Positions 35,912 to 45,889 of a stretch of 64,000 nucleotides of DNA are shown one piece after another. How positions within the stretch are numbered: position 1 is the stretch's first letter; each line of letters starts with the position of its first letter. Both the position numbers and the translations under genes were made by a program. The notes under the pieces are model-generated. The model worked only from the letters and a program-made list of their open reading frames with translations, was not told where the DNA came from and did not search any database. Source of the stretch: Alphaproteobacteria bacterium. GTDB lineage: Bacteria > Pseudomonadota > Alphaproteobacteria > Sphingomonadales > Sphingomonadaceae. The stretch lies in contig QBLU01000001.1 of assembly GCA_003241875.1 (NCBI GenBank), positions 62,001-126,000 on the forward strand, given 5' to 3'.

Positions 35912-37017
35912 ACTTTCGCCTTGCCTTCGCGCTGACCTTTCGCAGCATCCTCGGCGATGGTTCGGCACTGGCGACGCTGGTGCTGGCGGTAATCCTCTAT
36001 TCCTTCTTCTACCCGGCCGCCTATCAGGCGCAGGTGGTGACGTCGTTGCCTGTCGCCATCGTCGATCTCGATCATTCGGGGCTCAGCCGGGCGCTCGTCC
36101 GCCGGGTCGCCGCCACCCAGGGCGCGCGACTGGCGGCGATGCCGCAGACGGTCGACGAGGCGCGGCTGCTGCTCGCCACCGATGCCGTCGATGCGATCCT
36201 CGTCATTCCGGCCGGCCTGTCGCGCGATGCGGCGCGCGGCCTGTCCGGGCAGATCATGCTGTTCGGCAGCGGCCTCAACCTCAATCGCGCCAAGACGACG
36301 CTGGGGGCGCTCGCCGAGGCGCTGGGCGCCACCGGGCGCGAGGCGGCGGTGGCGCGCGCCCGCTACACCGGCGCGCCGGCACCGCCGGCGATCGTGCTGG
36401 TCCCGCACCCGCTGTTCAATACGCGCGAAGGCTATGGCAGCGCCGTCGTCCCCGCCGTGGCGCCGGTGATCATTCACCAGACCCTGTTGTTCGGCATGGC
36501 GATGCTGGCCGGCACGCGCCGCGAAGCCACCGGCAGCCTGCGCTTCAGCCTGTCGGGCTTTGCCGGCGTTGCCTGCGCCTTTGCCCTGCTCGGCATGATC
36601 AATGCGCTCTATTACCAGGGCTGGATGTACTGGTTCCAGGATTTTCCGGTCAACGGCGGCGTCGGCGCCAGCATCGTCGCGACAGCCCTGTTCATCGCCG
36701 CGACGGTGATGTTCGCGATGTTCGTCGGCAGCTTCTTCCGCACCCGGGAACGCAGCGTGCAGCTGCTGGCGATCACCACCCTGCCGATGTTCTTCCTGTC
36801 GGGCTTTACCTGGCCGGCGGCGCCGCTGCCGCTGCACCTGCTGGCGCAACTGCTGCCGACGACACCCGGCATCGCGGCGCTGGTCGGCGTCAATCAGATG
36901 GGTGCCAGCCTTGCCGAAGTCGACGGGTCGCTGCAGCATCTGGCGCTGCTCGCGGCATTCTATGGCCTGCTGGCCTGGTGGCGGCTGTGTCTGTTGACCG
37001 AAAAAGGAGCGACGTGA
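35908..37017 (+). CDS. Second ABC-2 type exporter permease
   Basis: The protein has 369 residues with the same layout as the preceding one: an N-terminal span (LATLVLAVILYSFFYPAAYQ), a periplasmic domain with VAIVDLDHSGLSRALVRRV and five C-terminal spans including FFLSGFTWPAAPLPLHLLA. GTG 35908 overlaps the previous gene. The pair probably forms the membrane channel; no ATP-binding gene is adjacent. Confidence 0.85.
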   Translation: MNFRLAFALTFRSILGDGSALATLVLAVILYSFFYPAAYQAQVVTSLPVAIVDLDHSGLSRALVRRVAATQGARLAAMPQTVDEARLLLATDAVDAILVIPAGLSRDAARGLSGQIMLFGSGLNLNRAKTTLGALAEALGATGREAAVARARYTGAPAPPAIVLVPHPLFNTREGYGSAVVPAVAPVIIHQTLLFGMAMLAGTRREATGSLRFSLSGFAGVACAFALLGMINALYYQGWMYWFQDFPVNGGVGASIVATALFIAATVMFAMFVGSFFRTRERSVQLLAITTLPMFFLSGFTWPAAPLPLHLLAQLLPTTPGIAALVGVNQMGASLAEVDGSLQHLALLAAFYGLLAWWRLCLLTEKGAT

Positions 37018-37412
37018 TGCGAATGGTCCATGTGCTGCTGCTGGCAGCCGCCACCAATCTGGCGAGTGCCACGTCGGCGCTCGAATATCGCACCTACCGA
37101 AACCCGTCGAATTCGGTCCATATCCGCCCTGAACCCTGCGGCGGCAACGTCTGCGGCGTTGTCGTCTGGGCCAATGACAAGGCCAAGGCCGATGCCGCCA
37201 GGGGCGGCACGCCCAAACTCGTCGGCCTGCAGCTGTTCAAGGACTTCAAGCCCGACGGCCCCGACCGCTGGAAGGGCAGCGTCTTCGTACCCGACATCAA
37301 CAAGACCTTTTCGGGCCGGGTCGTGCGGACCAGCCCGACGACGCTGAAGGGCACCGGCTGCCTCGTCGGCAAGATGGGCTGCAAGTCGCAGGAATGGACG
37401 CTGGTCAAATAG
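37017..37412 (+). CDS. DUF2147 domain protein
   Basis: The protein has 131 residues, a signal peptide (MVHVLLLAAATNLASATSA) and a DUF2147 pattern with two Cys pairs: PEPCGGNVCGVVVWAN and TGCLVGKMGCKSQEWTLV. It is exported; its role is unknown. AAGGAG lies upstream and it overlaps the permease stop by one base. Confidence 0.8.
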   Translation: MRMVHVLLLAAATNLASATSALEYRTYRNPSNSVHIRPEPCGGNVCGVVVWANDKAKADAARGGTPKLVGLQLFKDFKPDGPDRWKGSVFVPDINKTFSGRVVRTSPTTLKGTGCLVGKMGCKSQEWTLVK

Positions 37413-37430
37413 GAGCAGCGCCCGCGCCCG

Positions 37431-38366
37431 TCAGTATTCGTTGAACATCGTCTGGATGCGCGCCACGTCGCGGGTCCGCGTCAAAGCCAGCATCAGCAGC
37501 ACGCGCGACTTGGCCGGGTTGAGCTCGGCCGATGCGACAAGTCCCAGTTTGTCGTCATCGACCTCGTTGTTGCGATAGACGATGCCCGACGCCAGGCGCG
37601 TGCTGCGCACCACGACGACCCCGGCCTTTGCCGCCGCGGTGACGCGCGCGAGCGCCGCATCGGTCATGTTGCCGTCGCCGACCCCGGCGATAACCAGCCC
37701 CTTGGCCCCCAGCTTGACGGCGGCGTCGATCAGATCGGGGTTCATCCCGGCATGGGCATAGATGATGTCGACACGTGGCAGGCTGGTCAGACCGTCGACG
37801 CTGAATTCACTGCTGGTCCCGTGCTTTTTCTCGAGCGGCGCGAACCAGGTGACGACGCCGGTGTTGCTGACCCCGGCCGGCCCGCGATTGACGCTGCGGA
37901 AGGTTTCGACGTCGGTGGTGTTGGTCTTGACGACGTTGCGGGCGTAATCGATCTGGTCGTTGAGCACCGTCACCACGCCGCGGCCGCGGGCGCCAGGGCT
38001 GACCGCCACGGCGACGCCGTTGTACAGGTTGCTCGGCCCGTCGGCGCTGATCGCCGTCGCCGGACGCATCGATCCGACCATGACGATCGGCTTTTCGGTC
38101 TTTGTCACCAGGTCGAGGAAATAGCCGGTTTCCTCGACCGTGTCGGTGCCGTGGGTGATGATCACCGCGTCGGTGCCGGGCGATTTGACGACTTCGCCCA
38201 GCCGGCTGGCCAGCTTCAGCCAGACCGCGTCGTTCATGTCCTGGCTGCCGATGTTGACGACCTGCTCGCCGCTGATCACCGCCAGCTTGTCGAGGTTGGG
38301 CACCGCAGCGATCAGGTCCTTGATGTCGAACGACCCGGACGCCACCGGGCAGCATTCTGCATGCAT
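37431..38366 (-). pseudogene. Type II L-asparaginase, N-terminally truncated
   Basis: The frame has 311 residues. IITHGTDTVEETGYFLDL (the second catalytic Thr/Asp motif) and MVGSMRPATAISADGPSNLYNG (the Lys region) are intact, and so is the C-terminal domain. Missing is the start: no signal peptide and no TGGTIAG motif with the nucleophile Thr. Upstream the same frame holds no homology. The product would lack its nucleophile and is probably inactive. Confidence 0.7.
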
Positions 38367-38503
38367 CGGAGGCGCGCATCGGCGCCATCCTGGCCGCAGT
38401 CGCTCATCAAGCGGAAGTTCTCGGTCGCGCCGGCGTCCTCGATTTCACCCTCAATCAGCGCGAGGTCGACGCGGCTTCGGCAGGCCGGCCCCGGCTGGGC
38501 TGA
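38351..38503 (+). pseudogene. Possible gene remnant (C-terminal fragment)
   Basis: An open plus-strand frame without a start ends at TGA 38501-38503 and reads ASEARIGAILAAVAHQAEVL then GRAGVLDFTLNQREVDAAS, protein-like but with no family I recognise. It directly abuts the point where asparaginase homology is lost. It may mark a recombination joint. Confidence 0.3.
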
Positions 38504-38568
38504 GGTCTGTCCTGGCCTCGGTGCGGTCCGACCAGCATCACCTCGCCCGATTCACGCCGCGCGCAGCT

Positions 38569-41500
38569 TCACGGCGTGGCGGCCTGCCGGGCCATCTGCT
38601 CCATGCCGGCCTTCATCCTATATCTGTCGCGATCGGTGCGGAACCACAGCGCATAGAATGCCGGCAGGAAAAACAGGGTCAGCACCGTTCCGACCAGCGT
38701 GCCGCCGATTAGCACGATCGCCAGCGGCCCCCAGAATGACGACAGGGTCAGCGGCAGGAATGCCAGGATCGCCGCAATGGCGGTCAGCAGCACCGGGCGC
38801 GAACGCTTGACTGTCGCTTCGATCACTGCGGCTTCCGCGTCGCGCCCCGCGGCACGCTCGATCTCGATCTGGTCGACCAGGATCAGCGTGTTGCGCATCA
38901 ATATGCCCGCCAGCCCGATCAGCCCCAGGATTGCGTTGAAACCAAAGGGGGCCCCCGTCAGCAGCAGGGCGGGCACCGCGCCGATGAGGCCGAGCGGTGC
39001 CGTGGCGAACACCAGTCCCGTCATGCGGAATGACCGGGTCTGCAGCATGATCACGGTGAGCATCAGCGCCAGCATCACCGGGAATATGGGCAAAAGCGCC
39101 GCATTGGCCTTGCCCGACTCCTCGACCGCGCCGCCGGCGGTGATCGCATAGCCGCCCGGCAGGCGATCGATGATCGATTTCAGGCCGGGCATGATGCTGG
39201 CCGTGACATCGGGCGGTTGCACGCCGGGCGCCACATCGGCGCGGACCGTGATCGTCGGCTGCCGGTCGCGGCGTATCAGGATCGGATCTTCGAAATCGGG
39301 GACGAGGCGCGCCACCTGCGCCAGCGGCAACGGCCGCCCCGCAGCGGTCGTGATCGGCAGATCGCCGATATGGGCAAGATCGCGTCGTTCCGTCCCGGGT
39401 ATTCGCACGACGACGTCGACGGTCCGATCACCGCTGCGGACCTGGGTGACCGTGGTACCGGACACCAGGGCCGCCAGCTGCCGCGCGACGCTGGCAGGGT
39501 CGAGCCCCAGCAGGCGCAGGCGCTGGTGGTCGAATTCGAGGCGCAGCATCGGCGCGCGTTCGCACCAATCGATGTTGGTGGCCCGCGCGGCCGGATCGTC
39601 GCGGACAACGCGCGCCACCCGATCAGCCAAGGTGCGCAGCATCTGCGGGTCGGGGCCGGAAACCCGGAAGGTCACGGGATAGGGCACCGGCGGGCCGAAC
39701 AACAGGCTCGTCGCCCGCACCCGTGCCTCGGGGTAGCGGCCACCGGCAGCAAGGCTGGCGACACGCGCCATCAAGGCGTCGCGTTCACGCGCGCCGGCGG
39801 TCTGCACGACGATGCGGGCAAAGGCTGGGTCGGGCAATTCGGGATTGAGCGACAGGAAGAAGCGTGGCGCGCCGGCGCCGATGAAACTGTCCACGAGGAG
39901 CGCCTGCGGCTCGCGGCGCAGATCGGCCTCCAGCCTCGCCGCGACCCTGGTGGTGGCTTCGATGGCCGTTCCCTTCTTCAGCGACAGCTCGATCAGCAGC
40001 TCGGGCCGGTCCGACGAGGGAAAGAACTGCTTGGGCACGGCAAGCACAAGCAGCGCCGCCGCGAGCCCGAAGGCGAGCAGCGTCGCAACCGTGACGCCAC
40101 CCCGATTGCCGACACAACGACTGATGGCTGTGCGCAGCCGGCGGTAACGGGCCGTCGCGTAAATGGCCTCGTGCCCGCCAGCGACCGGCTGCACATCCGG
40201 CAACAGCTTCACACCGAGATAGGGCGTGAAATAAACCGCGACGAGCCACGACGTGAGCAGCGCGAAGGCGACGATCCAGAAGATGTTGCCGGCATATTCG
40301 CCCGCCGTCGACTGGGCAAAGCCCACCGGCAGGAAACCGATGACCGTCACCAGCGTACCGGCGAGCATCGGGGCCGCGGTGGCGCCCCAGGCGAAGGTGG
40401 CCGCGGCCACCCGATCGAGCCCTTCCTCCATCTTCACGACCATCATTTCGATGGCGATGATCGCGTCGTCGACGAGCAGGCCGAGCGACAAGATGAGCGC
40501 GCCCAGCGTGATACGATCGAAATCGCGCCCGGTGGCCAGCATGATGACGAAGACCGCCGCCAGCGTGAGCGGGACCGCCAGGGCCACGACGATCCCGACG
40601 CGCTGGCCGAGCGCCCGCAGGCTGACAAGGATGACGACGACGAGCGCGACGGCGAACTTCATCATGAACTCGCCATAGGCTTCGGTGATGTTCCTCGACT
40701 GATCGGCGACTTCGGTCAGTGTCAGGCCGAGCGGCAGCTCGCTGCGCAGCGCGGCATAGGCGATGCCAAGATCGGCCCCGAGCCGCGTGCCGTTGTAGCG
40801 ATCCTGCATCACCACCCCCAGCATCAGGGCGGGGGCGCCCTGATGACGGACGAGATAGGTGGCAGGATCCTCGGTGCCATGGCGGACATCGGCGATGTCG
40901 CCGAGCCGGAGCGACCGTCCGGCGATGGCGATCGGCGTTTCGCGGATCGTATCGAGCGTATCGAACGCGCCGGTGAAACGCACGGGCACGCTCTGGCCGT
41001 CGGTCTGCACCGTGGCGGCCGGCAGCAACAGGTTCTGCGTGGCCAGCGCGTCGAGCACGGCATCGGGGCCGAGGCCGAGCGTGGCGATGCGGCGATAGCT
41101 GGGTTCGACATAGATGCGCTGGCGCTGTTCGCCGATGATGTTGACCTTCCTGACGCCGGGCACGCGCAGCAGGCGTTCGCGCAGGCGTTCGGCACGGCTG
41201 ACCAGGTCACGATGCGGCAGCCCGTCCGCCTGCAGCGCCGCCAGCGAGAAATAGACATCGCCATATTCATCATTGACGAGCGGACCGATCACCCCGCGCG
41301 GCAGGGTCGCGGCCTCATCGGCAAGCTTCTTGCGGGCCTGATAGAATTCCGACTGCAACTGGGCTTGCGGCATCGAGTCCTTGAGCGTCACCGTCATGGT
41401 GACACTGCCGGGGCGCGCCTGTGTTTCCACACGATCGAACCAGCGCAGCTCCTGCACCCGCTTCTCGAGCCGATCGGCGACCTGGTCCTGCATCTCGCGC

Positions 41501-41676
41501 GCCGTGGCGCCCGGCCAGACCGCGGTGACGGTGATGCTCTTGATGGCAAAGCTCGGATCTTCGGCCCTGCCGAGGCGCAGGAAGGCGAGCGTCCCGGCGA
41601 CGATGATGGCGATGATCAGGAACAGCGTCACCGAAGGCTGGCGAACCGCGAGCGCCGAAAGGTTAGGGACCTTCAT
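38569..41676 (-). CDS. RND family efflux transporter, inner-membrane pump
   Basis: The protein has 1035 residues with 12 membrane spans and two large periplasmic loops. It starts MKVPNLSALAVRQPSVTLFL. The TM4 motif LGLLVDDAIIAIEMMVVKME holds the Asp pair of proton relay, and GGAVEESGKANAALLPIFPV and LGLIGAVPALLLTGAPFG belong to the second half. It overlaps the adaptor gene by 4 bp. It resembles the hydrophobe-amphiphile efflux family; substrate is unknown. Confidence 0.93.
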   Translation of the reverse strand: MKVPNLSALAVRQPSVTLFLIIAIIVAGTLAFLRLGRAEDPSFAIKSITVTAVWPGATAREMQDQVADRLEKRVQELRWFDRVETQARPGSVTMTVTLKDSMPQAQLQSEFYQARKKLADEAATLPRGVIGPLVNDEYGDVYFSLAALQADGLPHRDLVSRAERLRERLLRVPGVRKVNIIGEQRQRIYVEPSYRRIATLGLGPDAVLDALATQNLLLPAATVQTDGQSVPVRFTGAFDTLDTIRETPIAIAGRSLRLGDIADVRHGTEDPATYLVRHQGAPALMLGVVMQDRYNGTRLGADLGIAYAALRSELPLGLTLTEVADQSRNITEAYGEFMMKFAVALVVVILVSLRALGQRVGIVVALAVPLTLAAVFVIMLATGRDFDRITLGALILSLGLLVDDAIIAIEMMVVKMEEGLDRVAAATFAWGATAAPMLAGTLVTVIGFLPVGFAQSTAGEYAGNIFWIVAFALLTSWLVAVYFTPYLGVKLLPDVQPVAGGHEAIYATARYRRLRTAISRCVGNRGGVTVATLLAFGLAAALLVLAVPKQFFPSSDRPELLIELSLKKGTAIEATTRVAARLEADLRREPQALLVDSFIGAGAPRFFLSLNPELPDPAFARIVVQTAGARERDALMARVASLAAGGRYPEARVRATSLLFGPPVPYPVTFRVSGPDPQMLRTLADRVARVVRDDPAARATNIDWCERAPMLRLEFDHQRLRLLGLDPASVARQLAALVSGTTVTQVRSGDRTVDVVVRIPGTERRDLAHIGDLPITTAAGRPLPLAQVARLVPDFEDPILIRRDRQPTITVRADVAPGVQPPDVTASIMPGLKSIIDRLPGGYAITAGGAVEESGKANAALLPIFPVMLALMLTVIMLQTRSFRMTGLVFATAPLGLIGAVPALLLTGAPFGFNAILGLIGLAGILMRNTLILVDQIEIERAAGRDAEAAVIEATVKRSRPVLLTAIAAILAFLPLTLSSFWGPLAIVLIGGTLVGTVLTLFFLPAFYALWFRTDRDRYRMKAGMEQMARQAATP

Positions 41677-42779
41677 GCGCGCTTGCCCGCAGCGCTGGCC
41701 GCAATCCGCACCACATCGCCCTCGCGCAGCATTTGCGCCCCCAGCACGACGATACGTTCGCCGGGACGCAGCGACCCCGGCGCGACTGTGATGGTCTCGT
41801 CGGCAAGCGCCAGGATCCGAACACGGCGGAACGTGACCCGGCCGCCGCGCCCGACGACCCAGACGCCCGGGCCGGCGCCGACCTCGTGCAGCGCACCCTG
41901 CGGCAGCACCGCCCCGCCCTGGCCGGCGGCGCGCACGCTGATGCTGACCGTGGCACCCAACGGCGCCGTAGCGCCGGCACCGTCGAGAACGTAGCGCGCA
42001 GCATAGGTCCGGGTGAGCGGGTCGGCAGCACCCGCGACTTCGCGCAGCCGCGCCGGAGCACTGGTATCGCTGCCGTAAAGCCGGGCGGTGGCTTGCCGGG
42101 GCAAATCGGCGAGTGCTGTTTCGGGTACGGCGATCAGGGCTTCGCGCGCACCGGCGCGCGCCAGGCGAAGCACCGGCGTGCCCGCCGCAACGACCTGGCC
42201 GGGCTGGGCAAGGACGTCGATCACCACGCCATCACTGTCCGCCGCCAGGCCGCCATATCCCTGGCGATTGCCGGCCTCGCGTGCGGCCGCGCGCGCCGCT
42301 GCAAGGTTGGCGGCCGCAACCCGCTGCGCCGACACGGCCGCGTCGAAGGCGGCGGCGGAAATTGCGCCGGCTTCGACAAGCCCCTCCAGCCGTGCGGTGT
42401 CGGCAGCGGTGCGCGCCGCATCGGCTTCGGCGGCGCGCCGGCGTTGCGCGGCAGCCTCGGCCGACAGGCCGAGGTCGACCGGGTCGAGCCGCATCAGCAA
42501 TTGCCCGCGCGACACCGTCTGGCCGGGGTCGACAAGGCGCTGGACGATCTTGCCGTCGGCCCTGAAGCTCAGGTCGGTTTCGATGCGCGACCGCACGACA
42601 CCGGTATAGCTGGCGCCGGTGTTCCCGTCGGCGGGGTTGGCGATCGGCATCACCATCGTTTCCACCAGCGGTGGCACGCCGGCAGGGGCGGCGGGGACCG
42701 CGCTGCAACCACCAAGCAGCGATGCGATCGCGCAGGCTGTCGCGAAGGCTGCAACAGGACGGTGCCAGGCGTGGCGCAT
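41673..42779 (-). CDS. RND efflux membrane-fusion (adaptor) lipoprotein
   Basis: The protein has 368 residues, with the lipobox ASLLGGC at about residue 25. Typical pieces: SYTGVVRSRIETDLSFRADG (lipoyl), KIVQRLVDPGQTVSRGQLLM, an Ala-rich coiled coil and VVAAGTPVLRLA. It links the pump with the NodT-type channel. It follows the TetR gene on the same strand after 77 bp. Confidence 0.92.
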   Translation of the reverse strand: MRHAWHRPVAAFATACAIASLLGGCSAVPAAPAGVPPLVETMVMPIANPADGNTGASYTGVVRSRIETDLSFRADGKIVQRLVDPGQTVSRGQLLMRLDPVDLGLSAEAAAQRRRAAEADAARTAADTARLEGLVEAGAISAAAFDAAVSAQRVAAANLAAARAAAREAGNRQGYGGLAADSDGVVIDVLAQPGQVVAAGTPVLRLARAGAREALIAVPETALADLPRQATARLYGSDTSAPARLREVAGAADPLTRTYAARYVLDGAGATAPLGATVSISVRAAGQGGAVLPQGALHEVGAGPGVWVVGRGGRVTFRRVRILALADETITVAPGSLRPGERIVVLGAQMLREGDVVRIAASAAGKRA

Positions 42780-42856
42780 GGGACAGGCTCCGAATCGGTA
42801 CGCTCGACGGTAATCGAGCCTGCCAGCCTTGAATAGATGAAAAACGCTACATCATA

Positions 42857-43489
42857 TCACTCTACTCTTTGTCGGAGGCTGCGCAGCACCATCGCTGCGA
42901 GCTGGCTGGCGATCGCCTCCAGATCATCGTCGCGGTGAATATCGATCATCTGCGGGTGCCATACCGGGGTCATTGCCCGCACGATCACGTCGGCTTCGGC
43001 GTCGACGTCGGCGGTGCAATAGCGTCCGGCGCGCTGGCCTTCGAAAAGGATGTGGCGGATAGCGCCGCGCAGGCCGTCGAGAAACTGCTCGACGACAGGC
43101 CAGCGCTCGCGCGACGCCACGGCGCACAGCCGGTTCATGTGCCCGTCCACGAACAAGACCCGACGCATTTCGTGCAGCACGACCTGGGCGATGGCGTGCA
43201 TGGCGGCATCCGGATCCGACGCTGCCTGTCGCGCCGCGCGCCAGGCGGCGTCCTCGATCACCGTCAGCCGGCGCTTTGCCACCGCCTCGTCGATCGCCCG
43301 GCGATTGGAAAAGGATCGATAGAGATTGGCCGGCGACATGCCGAGTTCGCGCGCGACATCGCCGATCGACGTCTTTTCGAAACCGATCCTTTCATACAGG
43401 CGCTGGGCAGCGTCGAGAATTTCGTCGCGACGGTCGACCGTCGGCCGACCCGGTTTTCGGCTTTCCTGAACTTTCGAGTTGACTTTCAT
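42857..43489 (-). CDS. TetR family transcriptional regulator
   Basis: The protein has 210 residues. EILDAAQRLYERIGFEKTSI and VARELGMSPANLYRSFSNRR form the TetR DNA-binding helix-turn-helix. The C-terminal domain (VVLHEMRRVLFVDGHMNRL) is a ligand domain. It lies first in a TetR-adaptor-pump run, and its start at 43489 is about 58 bp from the divergent NodT-type gene, so it probably represses both. Confidence 0.92.
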   Translation of the reverse strand: MKVNSKVQESRKPGRPTVDRRDEILDAAQRLYERIGFEKTSIGDVARELGMSPANLYRSFSNRRAIDEAVAKRRLTVIEDAAWRAARQAASDPDAAMHAIAQVVLHEMRRVLFVDGHMNRLCAVASRERWPVVEQFLDGLRGAIRHILFEGQRAGRYCTADVDAEADVIVRAMTPVWHPQMIDIHRDDDLEAIASQLAAMVLRSLRQRVE

Positions 43490-43547
43490 GAAAACAAGGA
43501 TAGGCCTTCAGCTTATATCAGACAAGCTGGTGCATCGAGGAGCGTGT

Positions 43548-44996
43548 GTGCGGACCCTGGCCTGCTCTTTCGTGCTGGGCCTCTGCCTGATCGGTTGCGC
43601 GCAGCAGCCGGCCTACCGGCCACCGTCGGTGGCGATGCCCCCGGCCTATCGCAATGCCGGCGCAACCGCCGGCGCGCACGCATCGCCGGCCGCCGCTGGG
43701 GTTCAGCACGCCGTCCACGGACGCTGGTGGACGACGTTTGACGATCCCGTCCTTGAAAACCTCGTCGAGACGGCGCTCGCTGCCAATCTCGACATCGCCG
43801 TGGCGCGGGCACGACTGCGCCAGGCGCTGGCGGGATCCAGCGCCGCTGCGGCTGCCCGGCTGCCGCTGGTCACCGCCGATGGATCTGCCGCCCTGCGGCG
43901 CCAATCGCTGGAGGATCAATTCGGGCGATTCGCGTCGACAATTCCGGGTTTCGACCGGACCATCGCGCTCTATGGCCTCGGGGCCGGCGCCTCCTGGGAA
44001 ATCGACCTCTTCGGCGGCCTGCGCGCCGGCCAGCGAGCGGCCCTTGCGGACGCCGCCGGCGCGGAGGCCGGCGTTTCCGGGGCACGACTCACGGTCGCCG
44101 CCGAGGTCGCCACAACCTATCTCGATGCCCGCGAAATCCAGGCCCGCATCGACATCGCCACGGCGCGGATCGCCACGCTCGCCGACCTTGATCGCCTTGT
44201 CGGCCTGCGCCTATCGCGCGGGATTGCAGCCGGCCTCGAAGCCGATCAGGTCGCTGCCGATCTTGCCGCGACGCGCGCCATCGTTCCGGCACTGGAGGCG
44301 GCGCTCGAGGCCAAGCTCAACCGCATCGACCTGTTGCTGGGGCGAATGCCCGGCGAGGCTGCGATCGCGATCGGTACGGGTGCTGTCCCGCGCGCTCCCG
44401 AACTGCTCCCGGCCGCAATTCCGGCTACGCTGCTGACGGCGCGGCCCGACCTGGTTGCGGCGGAACGCGCGGTCGCTGCCGCCGATGCACGCACGGCGCA
44501 AGCCATCGCCGGACAGTTTCCCCGACTGACGCTGGCCGCGCTCTTTGGCGTGCTGTCGACCGATGTCGCAAGCCTGTTCGGAGCGACGGCCACGCAAGGC
44601 TCCGTCTCGGCAGGTTTGACGGGGCCGGTATTCGCATTCGGCCGCGTGCGTGCCGACATCGAGGGCAACCGCGGCCGCCGCGACGAGGCGCTCGCCCAAT
44701 ACCACCTTGCCGTGCTGCGCGCTGCCGGCGAGGTCGAGACCAGCTTTGTCGCCTTGGCCCGTAGCCGGGACCGAGCCAGCCATCTTCAGGCCAGCGCCGC
44801 GGCCCTGGCCCGCGCGCGCGCAGCCGCGCGCCGGGCCTATGCGGCCGGCGCCGTCAGCCTGATCGAGGCACTCGATGCCGAGCGGCGGCTGCAGCTCGCG
44901 CAGGATGGCACGGTCACGGCGCAAGCCGATGCGGCCCGCGCGGCGGTCAGCGGCTTTCGGGCGCTGGGCGGCGGCTGGCCGGATCGGGCGGGTTGA
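43548..44996 (+). CDS. NodT-family RND outer-membrane lipoprotein
   Basis: The protein has 482 residues with the lipobox FVLGLCLIGCAQQ, then WWTTFDDPVLENLVETALAA and ASWEIDLFGGLRAGQRAALA, NodT/OprM signatures, and FPRLTLAALFGVLSTDVASLF in the second half. GTG 43548 has GAGGAG five bases upstream. The frame opens at 43479, inside the TetR start; I reject that start because the lipobox would fall too far in. Confidence 0.92.
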   Translation: MRTLACSFVLGLCLIGCAQQPAYRPPSVAMPPAYRNAGATAGAHASPAAAGVQHAVHGRWWTTFDDPVLENLVETALAANLDIAVARARLRQALAGSSAAAAARLPLVTADGSAALRRQSLEDQFGRFASTIPGFDRTIALYGLGAGASWEIDLFGGLRAGQRAALADAAGAEAGVSGARLTVAAEVATTYLDAREIQARIDIATARIATLADLDRLVGLRLSRGIAAGLEADQVAADLAATRAIVPALEAALEAKLNRIDLLLGRMPGEAAIAIGTGAVPRAPELLPAAIPATLLTARPDLVAAERAVAAADARTAQAIAGQFPRLTLAALFGVLSTDVASLFGATATQGSVSAGLTGPVFAFGRVRADIEGNRGRRDEALAQYHLAVLRAAGEVETSFVALARSRDRASHLQASAAALARARAAARRAYAAGAVSLIEALDAERRLQLAQDGTVTAQADAARAAVSGFRALGGGWPDRAG

Positions 44997-45129
44997 TGCA
45001 GGCCGCCAGGTCGACGGCCCTATCCTCACCCTGGCGTTGACGACCTTCGCCACCGGCGAAGACGAGGCGCGGCCGATCTCGCCATTTCGGGTGCAATCTT
45101 AGCTGCCCTGCAGGGGCCTGGTTTGCCGC

Positions 45130-45846
45130 CTAGGCTTCAGCCTCGCGAGCACAGGCTGCCAGGCCCTCGGGGTCGGTAATCTGGATATGGTTATAGCTGA
45201 GCGCGACCAGGCCGCTGGCCTGGAAATCATTCAGGATGCGGTTGACGTGGTTGCGAGACAGGGCTGTCATCTCCGCAAGGTCGACCTGGTTGATCCTGAA
45301 GCCCTGCGGATAGGCAGATACAACGCCGTCGCGCACGGCGGTGATCCTGAGTAGCTTTGCGGCGACACGGCGATGCGCGCTTCTGATCAAGGCCTCGCAG
45401 GCAACCTCGACACCGACCCGGGTGGTTTCCTCGGTCAGTTGCGCGATCATGACGGCAAATGCAGGGTCGGTCGTCATCGCCGGCCGAAGCTCCGACAATG
45501 GTGCCAGAACGAGCTCCGTCTCCTCCATGGCGCGAAAGGACATGCTGCGTTGACCGCTGGTGAGCAGGGGGCCGATCCCGAACCAGGCGCCGGGCCGCAT
45601 GACATGGCCAAGTGTCGGCCCCGCAAGATCGGTGACGCCGATGGTTCCGACGCCGCCGCTGACGATGCCGAACACACCGCCCGCACTGTCGCCGATGTGA
45701 ACGATGTTTTCGCCGGTGTCGAATGCGACCCGACGGGACATCTCGAGAACCTGGCGGCGCGCCGCCGGAGACTGCCGCGACAGCCATCCCCGGCGGGCAA
45801 AGACGCGGTCGAGATCCGGACTAAAGGCCATGTTCGTTTCGGTCAT
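45130..45846 (-). CDS. Crp/Fnr family transcriptional regulator
   Basis: The protein has 238 residues. An effector beta-roll (VAFDTGENIVHIGDSAGGVF, GRTLGHVMRPGAWFG-like) precedes the HTH (VDLAEMTALSRNHVNRILND). There are no N-terminal Cys residues, so it is not an oxygen-sensing FNR; the cNMP phosphate-binding motif is also not clear. Divergent from an outer-membrane protein gene. Start ATG 45846 is the best guess; 45867 and 45831 are possible. Confidence 0.85.
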   Translation of the reverse strand: MTETNMAFSPDLDRVFARRGWLSRQSPAARRQVLEMSRRVAFDTGENIVHIGDSAGGVFGIVSGGVGTIGVTDLAGPTLGHVMRPGAWFGIGPLLTSGQRSMSFRAMEETELVLAPLSELRPAMTTDPAFAVMIAQLTEETTRVGVEVACEALIRSAHRRVAAKLLRITAVRDGVVSAYPQGFRINQVDLAEMTALSRNHVNRILNDFQASGLVALSYNHIQITDPEGLAACAREAEA

Positions 45847-45889
45847 CAAACAACAACCTGCCGTCATGTTCGTCAAGGCTTCGTCTGAA

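Noticed and set aside
39217-41994. A 925-codon open frame antisense to the RND pump and adaptor
   Set aside because: It mirrors the codon bias of the real genes in GC-rich DNA; its product is low complexity (Gln/Arg/Asp-rich) with no domain, while the minus strand shows clear RND motifs.
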